From Acanthaster planci (taxonomy: Eukaryota > Echinodermata > Asteroidea > Valvatida > Acanthasteridae), in contig NW_019091520.1 in the NCBI RefSeq assembly GCF_001949145.1, positions 322,687 to 386,686 of the forward strand: DNA of 64,000 nt, given 5' to 3'. Positions 46,701 to 59,200 of the stretch are shown one piece after another; the first letter of the stretch is position 1, and every line of letters starts with the position of its first letter. The position numbers and the translations under genes were made by a program. The notes below the pieces were generated by a model. The model was not told the origin of the DNA, did no database searches, and worked only from the letters and a program-made list of their open reading frames with translations.

Positions 46701-48808
46701 GATGAGGAGCAGCTACGGCAAGTCCTCCCAGTGCTACAAACCAGACTTAGTGAGTCCACGGACACCTTGGCCTCTTGCATTTCTGTCAAGGATGCTCTCA
46801 CAGCTTGGTAAGAGAATGATACAACTAAACTAATGTCATATGGTGGACTATTCAGACCGGTAACCGGAAATGTAGGTATCTCTGTAGCATGCAACTTTTC
46901 CTGGGATCAGCTGATTTCCTCATTTTCCCTTCACATTCATGCCATCTAAACTTGTATCAAGTCTTGTAAAGATTGGAATTGCCTTGTTTTTTCCAATGTC
47001 CAAGTTGCAGGCCTGTATGTGTGACAAGCAACAATCAAGATTTCCTTGGGTACTTGAATGTCCTTGGATAGTTTTGGTCCTACAGTTACTGTTGTACAAA
47101 AGGAGTGAGATCCCTTCTTCTCCAGAACTAGTTACTAATGTTATGGGCTTGTCTGTATTTTGCTTTGCAAAGTTATTTTCTTGCCACCGATTCTTTGTTC
47201 TCCAGTTTACCAGGCTTTACAAACTGAATTCCAATCTGGGCAATTGGTAAATCAACATTGTATCAACATGAGGTTGCCACAGAGAGGCCATTTTTCAAGG
47301 TTATGGTTGACAAAAACATGGTTAACTGCTAATTCATCAACAACTGCATCAACAACAGCTGACTCAGCTGCTGACTCAACTGCTGACTCAACTGCTGACT
47401 CAGCTGTTGACTCAACTGCTGACTCAGCTGCTGACTCAGCTGTTGACTCAACTGTTGACTCAACTGTTGACTCAACTGCTGACTCAACTGCTGACTCAAC
47501 TGCTGACTCAGCTGCTGACTCAACTGCTGACTCAACTGCTGACTCAACTGCTGACTCAACTGTTGACTCAACTGCTGACTCAACTTTTGACTCAACTGCC
47601 GACTCAACTGCTGACTCATACAACTGCTGCGTAAATAAAATTGTGCTGTACGCCTTATTACACGAACCAAACACTTCTCACATATAACTGCCACCCTTCA
47701 GCATCTGCCCTGGCTTCCCATCAAATATAGAATCATGTACAACAAATGCTTCCAATGTATCGCTCACTACATAGTACTTCTCCCCATATCTGTCAACGCT
47801 CCTGTGTCCGTACGATTCCGGTTGTTCAGGTCTCCGGTCTGCTAACCACCATCTTCTGGCAGTACCGAGATCATACTGATCCTGGGGACACAGATCTTTG
47901 GGTATTGCTGCCCCACGTCTATGGAATAGTCTCCCCTTGAACATCCAGCATATCTCTCAGCTCTTTCAAAACGGCAATCAATAGATACTTTAATAACTTC
48001 GCTTATGGCACTAGCTTGTGAGCAAATCTAATTTTTTTTCCCTTGTACATAACTGCAATTAATTTACTTTTACTTTTGAAGTGCCATGAGCACCTATTTC
48101 TCAGGTGGATTTGTTCCCTTTATAAATGCTCATATTATTATTAACTTGCTACAATTTGCATTTGAGCGTGGCATGCACGACAGCAGACATCTTTAGGAAA
48201 TTTGTGACAGGTTGGGACATTCCATGGAATGTAAGGAAGAAAGGATTACATAAAACTGATGCTAGAAATACACTTATAAATCTTCATCAGCGATATTCAA
48301 GTTCCCTGTGCATAGCCGGAAAATAGAATTTGTTGACTATTTCCCACAATGCACTACGACATGTAGCCTTTGTGGCAACCTCTTGGTGGCGTACTGTGTC
48401 GTGAATCACCAAATCACTAATCGTAAAATTGAACACACATTAAGCATTCTGCCGACTTTCATTTTTAACGCTCCTTAAAAATGTTGAAATTTTTTATCCA
48501 ATATACGTTACATTCATCTCTTGACGTGCATTTCATTAAAAAAGTCTTTGACAAATATGTAGACTACCTATATGGTGCCTGTGAGAGTTGGTTGAACACA
48601 GTGCAGTGCTTCAAGGGTCTTGGGTTCAAATGCAGTTGCAGTCTTTGTTTTTCCTCTGAATATCGATATTGCTCTTGATATTATTGACAGGTGGGAGCAG
48701 CCAGCTCAGCATCTTACTCCTTGGGTCAGACTGGATGACCTCACTTTGCAGCAGTGGCTAGACAAATGGACAGTGGCCGTAACCAGACTGCGGCAGCTGG
48801 GAGTCTAG
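34756..48808 (+). CDS. HAUS5: HAUS5, augmin complex subunit 5
   Basis: Exons 34756-34880, 35805-35900, 36961-37148, 37654-37813, 38236-38323, 38939-39024, 39661-39825, 41047-41128, 41669-41826, 42631-42793, 43289-43369, 43607-43752, 44257-44374, 45352-45496, 46675-46807 and 48691-48808 (TAG). All joins keep phase, giving 683 residues against about 633 in human. Two in-frame ATGs (34756, 34759) open the protein just after a 5'-UTR acceptor at 34738. The N-terminus has the conserved pattern SLLDIWEFVITRVHSAQT then RKIKGNL. Residues 75-190 and 385-465 are charged and coiled-coil-like. The C-terminus keeps the signature WWEQPAQ and LQQWLDKWTVAVTRLRQLG. HAUS5 is one of eight augmin subunits; augmin sits on existing spindle microtubules and recruits gamma-tubulin rings to start branches. 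It is transcribed away from XRCC1. Intron 15 carries the 12-bp minisatellite. Confidence 0.95.
36334..36525. mobile_element. Foldback unit with GTCCATCACAAGTC ends
   Basis: The left side has repeated GTCCATCACAAGTCCCT units and the right side GGACTTGTGATGGAC, the reverse complement. It lies in HAUS5 intron 2. A diverged relative with the same end motifs is at 41213-41473. Confidence 0.6.
40093..40195. repeat. Palindromic element in HAUS5 intron 7
   Basis: GTTAGAGAGGTTTG at the left pairs with CAAACCTCTCTAAC at the right. The middle contains GGTTCTCCAGTTCTTTTCAG. The block at 40826-40985 in the same intron shares TTTTyATGGTGrAGGT and GGTTCTGAAGAGAACC, suggesting one family. Confidence 0.5.
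41213..41473. mobile_element. Foldback unit related to 36334-36525
   Basis: It begins GTCCACCACAAATCC and ends with repeated GGGACTTGAGGGGACTAGCA units. Arms are degenerate. Located in HAUS5 intron 8. Confidence 0.4.
44560..44850. repeat. AAAGTCATGGAAAAGTC-type dispersed repeat
   Basis: Repeated words GGAAAAGTCATTGAA, AAAGTCATGGAAAAGTC and GAAAAGTCCAGGAAA in HAUS5 intron 13. They make a 114-residue open frame (44508-44852) with no protein-like features, so it is treated as repeat. Confidence 0.5.
47356..47619. repeat. 12-bp minisatellite of TGACTCA and E-box words (HAUS5 intron 15)
   Basis: Twenty-two units of the type CTGCTGACTCAA or CTGTTGACTCAG in unbroken tandem. I count 21 exact TGACTCA words (one unit has CGACTCA), each followed by CAACTG or CAGCTG except near the end. 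TGACTCA is the AP-1 core and CANNTG the E-box. All units are 12 bp, so several frames stay open through the array (ADST and LTQL repeats); these are not evidence of a gene, since both flanking HAUS5 exons join in phase without it. Confidence 0.95.
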
Positions 48809-49517
48809 TGGCTTCAAGTCCGCACTGGACAGTAGGGTCATGTTTTAGAATGCGGCATTGGTCTGCACATAAAGGCTCCTTGTAGAATAGCCACCTTGAT
48901 AGGGTCAGATAAAAAGACGGTCACGTGGTCACACAGCGTCCCTTAGATTACCATAGGCAAGTGTTTGGCTTGCAATCAAGTAATCATACACTGCGCTCGG
49001 TAAACTTCAGAGCAAGGTTTAGTTTTATTTAAAAAAAAAAAATTAAAAAAATTCTTCATGGCAAGCGGTCACCACCGTGCCATGTTTGTCGCGATCATTT
49101 TCATGCGGTATTGGGTGCTGGCTCCACATTTTTCTCCAACTTCTTGCTATTTATAAAGCCTTAAAGGCTGGTCTACTATGTAAATACAGTGCATGGCGCT
49201 TGTGGTCTTTCTTGATAATGGACATTGTATATCATGTCACATGGATTAATGAGACTACCCGTTGCCTCAAACATTTCCGGTTCACCACGGCCCCAGCTGA
49301 CGTGTACACTTATAGATTTATATTTCAGTGCTAATTGCTTGCATTGACATCAGCGGTTTTCCTTTGCTTTTACACCGTGTGTGAACAGGTCTTGTATGCC
49401 CGCTTGCAAGCCGTGCTTTTTAACATCAGTACGATGTCAGTTGCTGAGCTGTATAAGGTTCCATACAAGTAACGCAAACTACGTTGGCTCAGTCTAGACC
49501 AGAGGCTTGCGAGTTGA

Positions 49518-49841
49518 ATTTGAATAAAATCTGGTACCCTGAGTTATATGATAGCATAGAAACGTAACAATTCGAATTTCCCAGACTAAAGACACTGTTA
49601 CTATACCTCGTGATTCGGGGCAAGCTTTCACATAGCGACCACCATCTCTGGAATGGACTGGTTCCTTTGTGCCATTCTTATCCATAGAGAAAAATGTATT
49701 GTTGCAAGGCGTCTCTTACGTAACTAAGCAAAAGCTTGCCCCGAATCACTAGGTATAGCAGCAGTGGCTTTAGTATGGAGAATTCCAATTGTTATGTTCA
49801 TGTGAATTTAAAGAACTCAGTGTATCAGATTTCATTCAAAT
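49518..49841. mobile_element. Foldback MITE with ~115-bp arms
   Basis: The left arm begins ATTTGAATAAAATCTGGTAC and includes GTGATTCGGGGCAAGCTTTC. The right arm is its reverse complement, with AAAGCTTGCCCCGAATCACT, ending CAGATTTCATTCAAAT. Arms of about 115 bp surround an ~90-bp loop. No coding capacity. Confidence 0.8.
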
Positions 49842-49949
49842 ATAACTTTCAAAAGGCTTATTGGGCTAATTTCTTTTAAACAAACTGCAGACTATCAGTT
49901 TTATGAGTAATGTTGGTCAGGATTGTTTGGATGAGTACATGCAATTTGC

Positions 49950-50426
49950 TCCGTTAACAGCTTTTTGCTTAAAATATGACAGTAAATATTGCTTGAACTA
50001 TCACTGTGCTAAAGAAATAGGAATAATGGACGACTCCGTACGGTATCAGTGAGATGTACACAGAATGGCTTGAACATTTGAAGGTTGATAGTTTGGTTGC
50101 ACCTGTGAGCATGCGGCACAGGTTACAGGCAGACAAAGAAAGGTTGGCTACAGAGAAGAGTTTTTTTTTTCGTTCTGTAATGGAGAATGTGGAAGTTGAA
50201 TCCTGGATAGTTTGGTAGAGATTTTATAACAACCGTGTTTGAAAATAAAACTTAATTATGATTTAGAAAAGCAAAATGAAATCAAACAAACTATAATATA
50301 GTTCAGATACCGAAATTTTATTCTGCTTAATTTGTTTTTCATCAGCTCTGAGTTTAAAATTCCTCGAAAGCACTTGTACAACAACCCAAACCAACATATA
50401 ACAGAGAGCTGACATCCTGCTGGTAG
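49950..50426. repeat. Duplicated segment, left copy
   Basis: Clearly homologous to 63540-64000. Shared stretches include AGAATGGCTTG.ACATTT, TTTTATTCTrCTTAATTyGT and AAAGCACTTGTACAACAACC. Substitution level is high, so the duplication is not recent. No gene is seen in it. Confidence 0.8.
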
Positions 50427-50522
50427 CATTTACCTTATGTTCCTCAGAGCATGGCGTCGGCACGAACCGTAAGGTCCCTGAGCGGCTGAGAATCCCGTCC
50501 GTTGGGATGGAAGTACAGAGGC

Positions 50523-50632
50523 TTTGCGTGGTAGCCATCTTGCAGGGCAGTTTCTTAATTTGTTCCACACGGAAACCTCCTTTGTGCCTACCGTGTGAGA
50601 CAAAAGCACGAGCCTGCAAGATGGCCGCCATG
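50523..50632. repeat. Short inverted element with GCCATCTTGCAGG ends
   Basis: GCCATCTTGCAGG near the left is mirrored by CCTGCAAGATGGC near the right, about 75 bp apart. Similar words flank the N gap at 18119-18165. Confidence 0.5.
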
Positions 50633-50929
50633 GAAATCTTCTATACCATCTCGGTCTAATAAACACCGTTGTATGGGTTGTAGGGCACCAGAAGGTCTGA
50701 CGCGATTGGCCTAGTGCTTCGTAACGTAATTAAAACAATACGCGACTCAGAAATAAACAATCCTTGGATGCATTATGTGCAACAACAAAAAATGGTAGCT
50801 AGCTTACTCCTCAACGCTCCGTCACGCGTAATTCGCAACTAATACACTTGTAGATGGCGCTCTTAATGGGAGGACTCTGGGACTAGACTTCGTCAATCGA
50901 GCGTTAGCTCCCACAATAAGAAACTCTTT

Positions 50930-51120
50930 TATACCCAGCAAGAAATGAGACCGAGGGGTACCTCCCCCAACATGTCCAATCCCTATACATATTCAAAACT
51001 ATTGTTACTAACACATCCCCCCCAAGATGTCTGAAAGGAATTCCCCAGATTCCTGCGAGACAATGACCAACACAAAGCAGGGGGGGGGATCTCTCCGTCT
51101 CATACCTTGCTGCATATGCT
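50930..51120 (+). mobile_element. Dispersed repeat family C, copy 1
   Basis: It contains AACATGTCCAA, CAAGATGTCTGAAAGGAATT and the end block TCTCTCCGTCTCATACCTTG. An inverted copy is at 59743-59908, and a fragment of the right end at 63371-63413. Confidence 0.6.
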
Positions 51121-51633
51121 TAAGCCATGTAAACAGCCCTTACACCAACATACCAGGTGTATCAAGCCTTTAATATCGGCTTTTATCCCAATTGCAACCA
51201 AACATCTTCCTACTAAGCATGGGCGAACCCATTCAAGTTTCTGTTACAATTAACACAGGCCCTACGCGCCTTATATAGCCTGGCAAGCCGGCCGCTGCCG
51301 CGATTACGCCTCCCCGCGCGCTACATGTGACCAAGCAGTGACCAGCATTGCCCAGTTAACCTGCGCGCAAGGCCGAGCCTAAAAAATAAGCGCTGCACCC
51401 GCTTAAAAAGTAAAACACGTCTACGCGCAGCAAGTATCAGTCCTCTGTCAGAGTCGTCTATAATTTTATCCCTCAACATTGCACCATTATATCCTCCGTC
51501 GCGTTACAATTTAACAATATACAAATAACAAAAATGACGGATCGTTTCCTAAGTATTGACCCCATATAGTTATTTGTGAGACATAAAGTCACGCCCATCC
51601 TTTTTGGACGAGATACGCCCCAGATTAAACAAA

Positions 51634-51786
51634 TTGGATAGTCAGTCAGACTGGATACTATGACAAAGCTTCATCTCACTTCTGCTGCTGGTGTCGTTCA
51701 TGGAAAAGATACCCAACAGACGAAAAGCATGACCACTTATTCGTAACCACAGGTCACTTTATTTACAACTTCGTTCAAATATAACC
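51634..51786 (+). pseudogene. Decayed copy of the transporter's last exon and 3' UTR
   Basis: This stretch aligns with 60628-60802, the last exon of the SLC16-like gene. It shares GACTGGA.ACTATGACAA, then CTTCTGCTGCTGGTGTCG, a stop in an equivalent position (TGACCAC, 51730) and TTCAAATATAA in the 3' UTR. A deletion of about 19 nt after the codons for YDKA breaks the frame, and I found no partner exons 1-3 between 48.8 and 51.6 kb. It is best read as the remnant of a second, tandem transporter gene or of a partial duplication. Confidence 0.7.
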
Positions 51787-54700
51787 TTGTCTTCTAAACA
51801 AACGTCTTCTTAACATCCTGATTTATACGTCGTCGTTTAGCGTTGTACAGTTTGTCCCACACCGGATTAATTAGTACCCCCTGGCGTGCATAAGTGGTCA
51901 TACACAATGGGCTCATTGTTACGGTACGACCAGGGCATGAATTGAATGTTGTGTTTTTCCGATAATGCTTTTACTGTGTTCCGTGGATTGTTTTTATTCT
52001 GAGTACATATCAATCTACCCCGAGGTAATGGAATCGTCCAAAAGTTTTAGCCAATCAATTGCTCGTCATTCCTGCGTGGACGTAACTCTGCCATTCAGAG
52101 AAGGCGTTCGTGAAGTGGGAAAACGCCTTCCCGTCTTACGCAACGGTATTTTGTTCAGGTCGTGGTAATTGTCAGAACACCCATCGTATTATTGTGAATC
52201 AAATCACGCTATTCGATGAAGAATAGGTCGCATTGTACAATCGGACACAATTAGAATCTTTGGGTGCATGTCGGAGTTTTCTTATGTGAGAGAGAGATAG
52301 TCAGAAGTCATTTTTGACGTGCTCGAGAAAGACAGAGGTTTGGAGAGTGAGTGTGTGCAAGACCGGTTTTGACTCCCTAGCATCAGAAATCTGAGCCAGC
52401 AGATTTAGCTTTGTTGTGGATCTGTTTGGAAAAGGACGGAAAAATCTGTTTCCGTGAGAATTAGGCAAACTAGGGCCTAATTCTAGCCACATAGACGTCC
52501 CGGTCGGCATTAACGACTTCATAGCAACAGTTCTCCTCCCCAAGACAGTTGTTCAGCAAATTACCGTAAGTGTTGTAATATTGATGACTTTCTTGTTTTT
52601 ATACATCGAAGTAAAAGGCTGCAGATGATGAAGTTTCGTCCTAATTGTAGTAATAAGACTATTAAGCTGATCCTGGAGATCGAGGCTGATGATTTTTGAG
52701 AAGATCAGAAATTTGCATTTATGAAAATAAGGATAATGATATAAGATTTGTGGTAATTTGGAATTGTGGAGATCGAGGTTGGAAAGGAAACAAATTGGAG
52801 CATGATATTGCTAGTTCTTTAAAACTGTTAAGGTTTTGGGTCTGTATTTATTGTAGATGGCCTTATGTTGAGACTGGTCCCACTGACTCTACCGATGACT
52901 GAGAAGAGTCCCTTGTGTACCACTAAGGAGCATAGACTCTGAACTTGCTCTGCTTGACCAAGCTTTGGGCTGATCTACTGCGGTTTTATTAGACGCCAGA
53001 TTCAGTGGGCTACAGAAACTTCAACAGATGGTGGACCAATTAATTTTGCTATTTCGAATAATTTCAAATGGATATCAGATGGAATCTTTCTTTTTTATGA
53101 TTGATGTGATGATCCCAGAGTCACTTGATTTACTGAGTATAATTGAGTTTTCATGACTTAATCACAGACCTGTAAATAATTCTGTAAGAAGTTAACTTTC
53201 TAATACCATATCGAGCTCGTGTTGTAAATATTGGAGTACAGAATATTGAAATTCTAGAAGACCGTTTGATCTTGTTATTTATTTTGATTGTCGGTGCATC
53301 CTATAGGATTCGGGGCTGCCATTCCTACTTGTGAATAGCCAAATGTCGGAGTGGCGACACTCAATACAATTGCCAGGCCCTTGTTCGTTTTAATTAACTC
53401 ACTTCTTTTCCCGAAATAATTCAGTATCGCATTGAAACAATATCAGATATTAGATAAATTTACCAGTCCCAAAAAATTAGTCCCTCCAGTAAGAAAGTGC
53501 GCCAAGGACCCTTCTCTCAACGATGCAGAGATGCGTGTTACAAATTTGGAAAGTACAATGGGGACTCTGATTGAAGCAGAAGCAAACTTTCAATCACCGG
53601 TAGGCCCACGTTTTGCTCTGACGAAACAACAAATCAAACTGGGGCCGATGCAAATTAGCCAATTCATGGCGGACATGATGGAGGCGCGCCAGTTAAAGTT
53701 GGTAAAGTTTGAGCAGACGCAAAAGATTTTACCAAAACCAAATAGCGCCCTCTTGTTTTGTCCGTCACTCTTCAATTGGGCTCAGGAACCGGGACCAAAT
53801 ACTTGCAGGGTGCAACTGGCAAACAAAACTCTGCTTTCGTGCTTTTCTCGCTCTCACTTGTGACATTGTACAAGTAGAAATAAGGGAATAACTATGTGCT
53901 TTAAGACCGGCTCAGGAGAATGGATGCAAACATAAATGTTCAGTTTCCTGAGCCGACCCCTTTGGTTTAAGACCGAGCGGGAATACTTTTCAATCAGACT
54001 TTGCAAGAAGTCAGTGTAATGATTGATTCCCGACGATTTTGTTCCAGAATTTTACTTTCATTTTCCCTAACACCCCTTCCATGTGTATGTGATAAATTGT
54101 CCAAAAGAATTTCCTTATATGAATTCGGTGCGCGTAGTACACACAGACTCTCGACCAATCAGAATTTGATTAAACTGTCAGGTATCCAGGTGCCAGTGCG
54201 TGATTTACCCAGCAGCATTATCACTAATCAGCGGGCATTTTCAGCATCAGAAATAAGGACTACATACACATGTGCGCATTGGCAATGAGTGAAATTCTTA
54301 TGGGCTTTTACACGGTCAAGTTGAACGTTATATTTATGAATCATTGATGGCAGAGACCGTCAAATAACATCACACAACCCCCTTGCCCCAGTACAATATC
54401 ATGACACAAAGAAAGCAAACAAATACATGTACATTGTGCATAATGTAGTGCAAGATCGGTTCGGGTCATCTTTGAAAAGTGTTCTAGAACCGTGACGGGC
54501 TTTTTTACAGTGGCTCATTGCATGGTTCACCACTGTTGTACATACATGTAGTTTGCGTAACTACTCGAGAACCGGCCCAGAACCGCTCTTAAACCTTAGC
54601 CTAAACCTCTTACACAGGAAGCTCCGTACCCTTTTCACTCAGTCAAGCAAAGGTAGTTTTCCATTGCACTTACTGCTGCACACTTTCTGCTCGCCTAAAA

Positions 54701-56283
54701 GCCCTTGCAGTGAGTGAAACTGGCACGGTATTCTCGTGAAACCATCAGCACTCGGGTAAATATGCCAGCCTTCATATTTTCAACTAGCCCCTGCAAATTT
54801 TTGTATGTATACGTATTGCATGTATATCGCAGAGTTGATTTTTGTCATCTATGTAATAATGTCTCATTACATGAACGTTCCATTGACGTTAAGGTGTGGC
54901 TTACTTTAATGTTAAATTTTAACCAAAAATGCCACTTTCGTGACTAAAATGATAATCCTTAGTGACTCTGGCCAAAAGCTTTAGTGACGGTATACAAGGG
55001 TAATACCCGTATAAATTGTTCCATCGAGATACTGTGTAGAAGTATCTATCATTCTATAGTGATAGTCATCTAAATGTATTTGTCTCACTGTCAAGAGAAT
55101 AAACTTACTCTTTGAAATAATTATCGCTTTGGCAGAGTTGCAACGAGTCGTTTGTTTTGTGACTCGACCGAGTCAAATCATTGTCGAGTTAGGCAAAAGA
55201 AAAGTCGAGTCGAGTATTTAGCTCGAGTCAATTCGAAGCATGAACATTACCACAAAACAAAGAATAGAAACGAGAAAAAGTCATTTCTCGTCACACCTCA
55301 GGGTTATACTACGTGTGATCACATATGTTACTCCCATGCCAGTGATCCTGACGAGAATCCTTTGCAATTATGATAATCTACAAAAGGCATGTTGCGTGCG
55401 CAATTGATTTCAATAAGCAGGGCTCCTGGCACAGGAATTAACAATGTTTCAACCATTTTTGAGACAGGGCCGGCTGCACTGAAGGAATTGTTTCCGAAAA
55501 GACTGTCAAAGAGATGTTTTAGTAACCAAGCACTTTTGTAAAGTTCATTTTGCTATTTTAATCAGCCAGGGTTACAGTTTCAGATGTTTTCTTCCTTCTT
55601 GCAAGCTATTTTCAAATAAATGCAAAGGTAAGAATAATTTGATGAGTTGGCTGCCATGTCACCAAGTGAAAGTTTCTTTCCTTTGTACATACTTGAAGCA
55701 TATTCTGAAGTTCGCTGAGCTTTTTATGCATGTAACGATGATGCTTTACGATGCATACTCAGCATCGAAGTGGCAGCTTGTAAATAGTATAATGTTTTAT
55801 GTTTTCAGTTTCGTGTTTTCAAAATAAACTGAAAATTTCGAAGTGCACAACAGTTGTGTCCCTTTTCTCGAATTGTATACTATTAAAAATGAACTTCAGT
55901 CACACCAGCTAGACAATTATCGTATATAGCACAATAGAGTGTATGCATCACTTGACTAAACGAGCCACTGCGTGGTTCTAGTGCACCCTGCTGGCGCGTA
56001 CCGTACACTGGACCTAATAATTTAAGTCTCTGCAGTTCACCACTCACAGTTATTCAGATGCTATGCATTGCTATGTGAATTTTTAATTCAAAAGTTGCAG
56101 GTTGCTGTAAAGTGTCCTTCGAAAACGATGCAAACACATGACACCAGCTGAACAAGCAAGCAGATACTGTAGAGACCTTGCAAAGTTTTCGTTTTAAGGT
56201 TTCCAGTCACCCATCTTTGGCAGCCTCTCATTGAGTTACCATACGAGCTGGGGACACCATGTTTTTTGAGATAAGTCCTCAGG

Positions 56284-59200
56284 ATGGGTGCTCAGTGGGG
56301 CTCTGGTTGTGGTAATAAAGGCTGGTATGCCGTCCTCTGTGTCCATGTCGATTGGCTGCTATGGACAGGACTCCTCAAAGGTCTAGGAGTGCTGCTGCCG
56401 ACTCTTCAAGAGCAATTCACGGCTGACACGTGGATGATTGGCGGATTGATAGCAACTGTAACTGGTGCTGGCAGTTTCGCAGGTATACATTGTTGCCGTT
56501 TGGGCACTATTGCTTAATCTAACGGTTACCGGGGGTGCTGTCATTTGTCTTTAATTTTTTCTGTTTGGCTACACTACAAGCGCAGGCCATGAGAAAAAAA
56601 TACAATTCACAAAGTTTTAAATTTGTGATGTAAACCTAGAAACAGTAAATTAAAAGTATTTTTAACAAATAGGCCGACTAACAGACAATATCCCCCGTTC
56701 TAATATTCATAAAGCATAGGCCTATGGTTTATTTTGTGGCAAAAGTCGTTGCCTAAAAAGGATGGGTTATCTTAACATTGACCGCCCGTGTAAAATGACA
56801 TGGGCAATGTTTTTAAAATAAAAGAGAGCTCTAAAGATTTGCGACAGGAGGCGTAGTACTTGGCAGACTGACAACAGACAGGTCAAAGTTGATCAGTAGA
56901 TTGGTTCTGTGTAAAAAAAAATGCTCCAAATATCTCTAAAGGGGACAAATTTGGGAATCAAACTGATTTTTATTTTGTGAAGATTTCCCACTTTCCCTAG
57001 ACTTTATGAGGTTCTGACTATGATGAGGGCCGCTGTATTAAGGAACTTGGAATCGGCCCAGTGGTGTTTAATTAGCCCTCTCCGGTGTTGAAATGACCAC
57101 GTGGTGTTGAATTGGCACCACATGGTGTTGAATGTACACCGTGAGCAGTGTTATGCCAACACAGTTATAAGTGTGTTGGAATAGCTTCGTCCAGTATACA
57201 CAATTAAAGGTGCCATACGATAGACAATATAGCTGTAGCTTTCCTCAGAAAAGCCACCTAATCTCGTGGCATACAGTCTCACAATGACCCCCTATCTACG
57301 AGAAGGTAGGTGCTAATTACTCTGTGATAAAATCCTATGCAGGTCCGTTATCCAGACCGTTGGAGGTGTTATTTGGTACCCGCATCGTGGTCACAGTCTG
57401 TGGATTCCTCTTAGGGGCGTCTGTCATCGTCTCGTCCTTCTCGACCAGCGCTATCCAGATGACACTTACCCTATCCTTAATCGCTGGTAAGTGCTTCTTT
57501 GCTTTTAATCCGACATTCGTTATCAGGCTGATGAGTTACAATAAGTGCTCAGTTTCCAGGAGAGTAGCGACGCACAATGGCTTCAAAATTTCATAATGTA
57601 ATTTTCCTCTGTCCTCACTGGATTCAATATGTTTGAATGCAATTTTGATGATTCCTCATGGCTTCCCTTTGTATTAAAGAAGCTGTGCGAAACTTTGACA
57701 TTCACTACACACAATGCAAACGATGCTTTGCAGCAAGAGGACTTTCTTCTGAGGATTTTGTGAAAGAGTACTGGTCCTCACAAACGCTCTCGGCTATATG
57801 GCATTGCCTTCGAACGAACTAAGTAAAGGGGTTTTTAACTGCACTATTGTGTGAACAGTGTTCTTTATATATGCAGGTCCTTGCTTGATGATCACCAGTA
57901 TTTTATCACGAGCCATGACGGGTCGTTATTTCACCACAAATTACGCGACAGTGAATGGCATTGCGACTACAGGACACTCTGTGGGCTTGATCGCCATTGC
58001 TCCGTTGACTCAAGTGCTTTTAGACACCTACGGTTGGCGAGGTGCCTTGCTACTGCTTGGGGCTATCAGCACGCATCTTGGTGTGTGTGGCCTCCTGCTA
58101 AGACCTCCTACGCCATCAGCAGAGGGGCGGGACGACTACCTACCTATCAACTCAAGTGAGGTGGAGCCACCACCGGACGAATCAAGAAGCCTTAAGGCTC
58201 AGAAGGAATCCAGATTCCGTATACTGAAGAACGCCGTGAAGGCTCAGGGGAATCTTTTCGGCTGCACAGTTTGCAACCGCGCTGCATTCTGGATAGCGAC
58301 AGTTGTATACAGCGGCAATGCCTTCGTGGTCACTCTCTGGCTGATATACTTTGTCGCTTATGCCGAGTCGAAAGGTTTCTCTGGGTACGAGGCCGTGACG
58401 TTCACTACGGCCGCGGGGATAGGGAACGTAGTAATCAAGATTCTTGTTGGATTGGTGGTAGATCGAAGCTGGCTCAAGCTGCGATTAGCCTTGGTAATTT
58501 CAATCATGACTTGTGGCTTGGCTCTATTCACGCTTCCGTGGGTGAACTCCTATTGGTTAATGATTGTCAACGCCATCATTTTCAACGGCTTCGCTGGAGC
58601 ACAATCATCACTTAGTGACATATACATCCGGGAATTGCTGGGGGCCGAAGACCTGGTTCCCGCTTTCAGCTGGGTGGGTCTGCTATCGGCCACTATCCAC
58701 ATTGCTTTCGGATTCTTCCCTGGTAAGAAATACTGTGATACTTACTTGGTTATTGTCTGGTGAGAATAGTGAAAAGGAAGAACCTCTTTTTAAATTCTAC
58801 AGACAACCACGTGGCTATGAGTAAGACTGTATTGAAAAGTTGGTATGATATTATACGTACAGAAGCTTTCGAAATTGATTGGAAATTCTATGGCAGGTGA
58901 CTGGAATGTTCTACTCACATTGAACCATGAACTCCACGATTGTAAACTGCATGCCCTGCAAAATGTTTCGATGTACCTTGGACCTTTTGTCTTATTGGAC
59001 GGGCGACTCACAATAGTGCGCCACCAGGAGTTTGCAACGCGTTGGCCAGTCTGTCGACCCAATGTGCGTTTGGAAAGGGTCGAGAAATTTCGCGCGATGT
59101 GATTGGCCAACGCGTTGCAGACTCTTGGGGGCGTACTATTGTGAAGGAATTATGTGAAGGAACTATGAAGGAACTATGTATTAAGGAACTAGCTTCCCTG

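Larger units (their letters stand above)
48809..56283. other. Spacer between HAUS5 and the transporter gene
   Basis: 7.5 kb without an exon I can support. It holds a long foldback element (49518-49841), the left copy of a duplicated segment (49950-50426), a short inverted element (50523-50632), a dispersed repeat (50930-51120) and the transporter exon relic (51634-51786). From 51.8 to 56.2 kb I see no gene; a 143-codon open frame at 53432-53863 was rejected. Confidence 0.55.

Noticed and set aside
47160-47694. Long overlapping frames encoding ADST, LTQL or SQQL repeats
   Set aside because: They come from a 12-bp repeat whose unit length is a multiple of three; the HAUS5 exons on either side splice over it.
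53432-53863. 143-codon open frame
   Set aside because: No recognisable domain, and part of it (AAAGATTTTACCAAAACCAA and following bases) is a repeat also present at 5545-5595 in an HPS6 intron.
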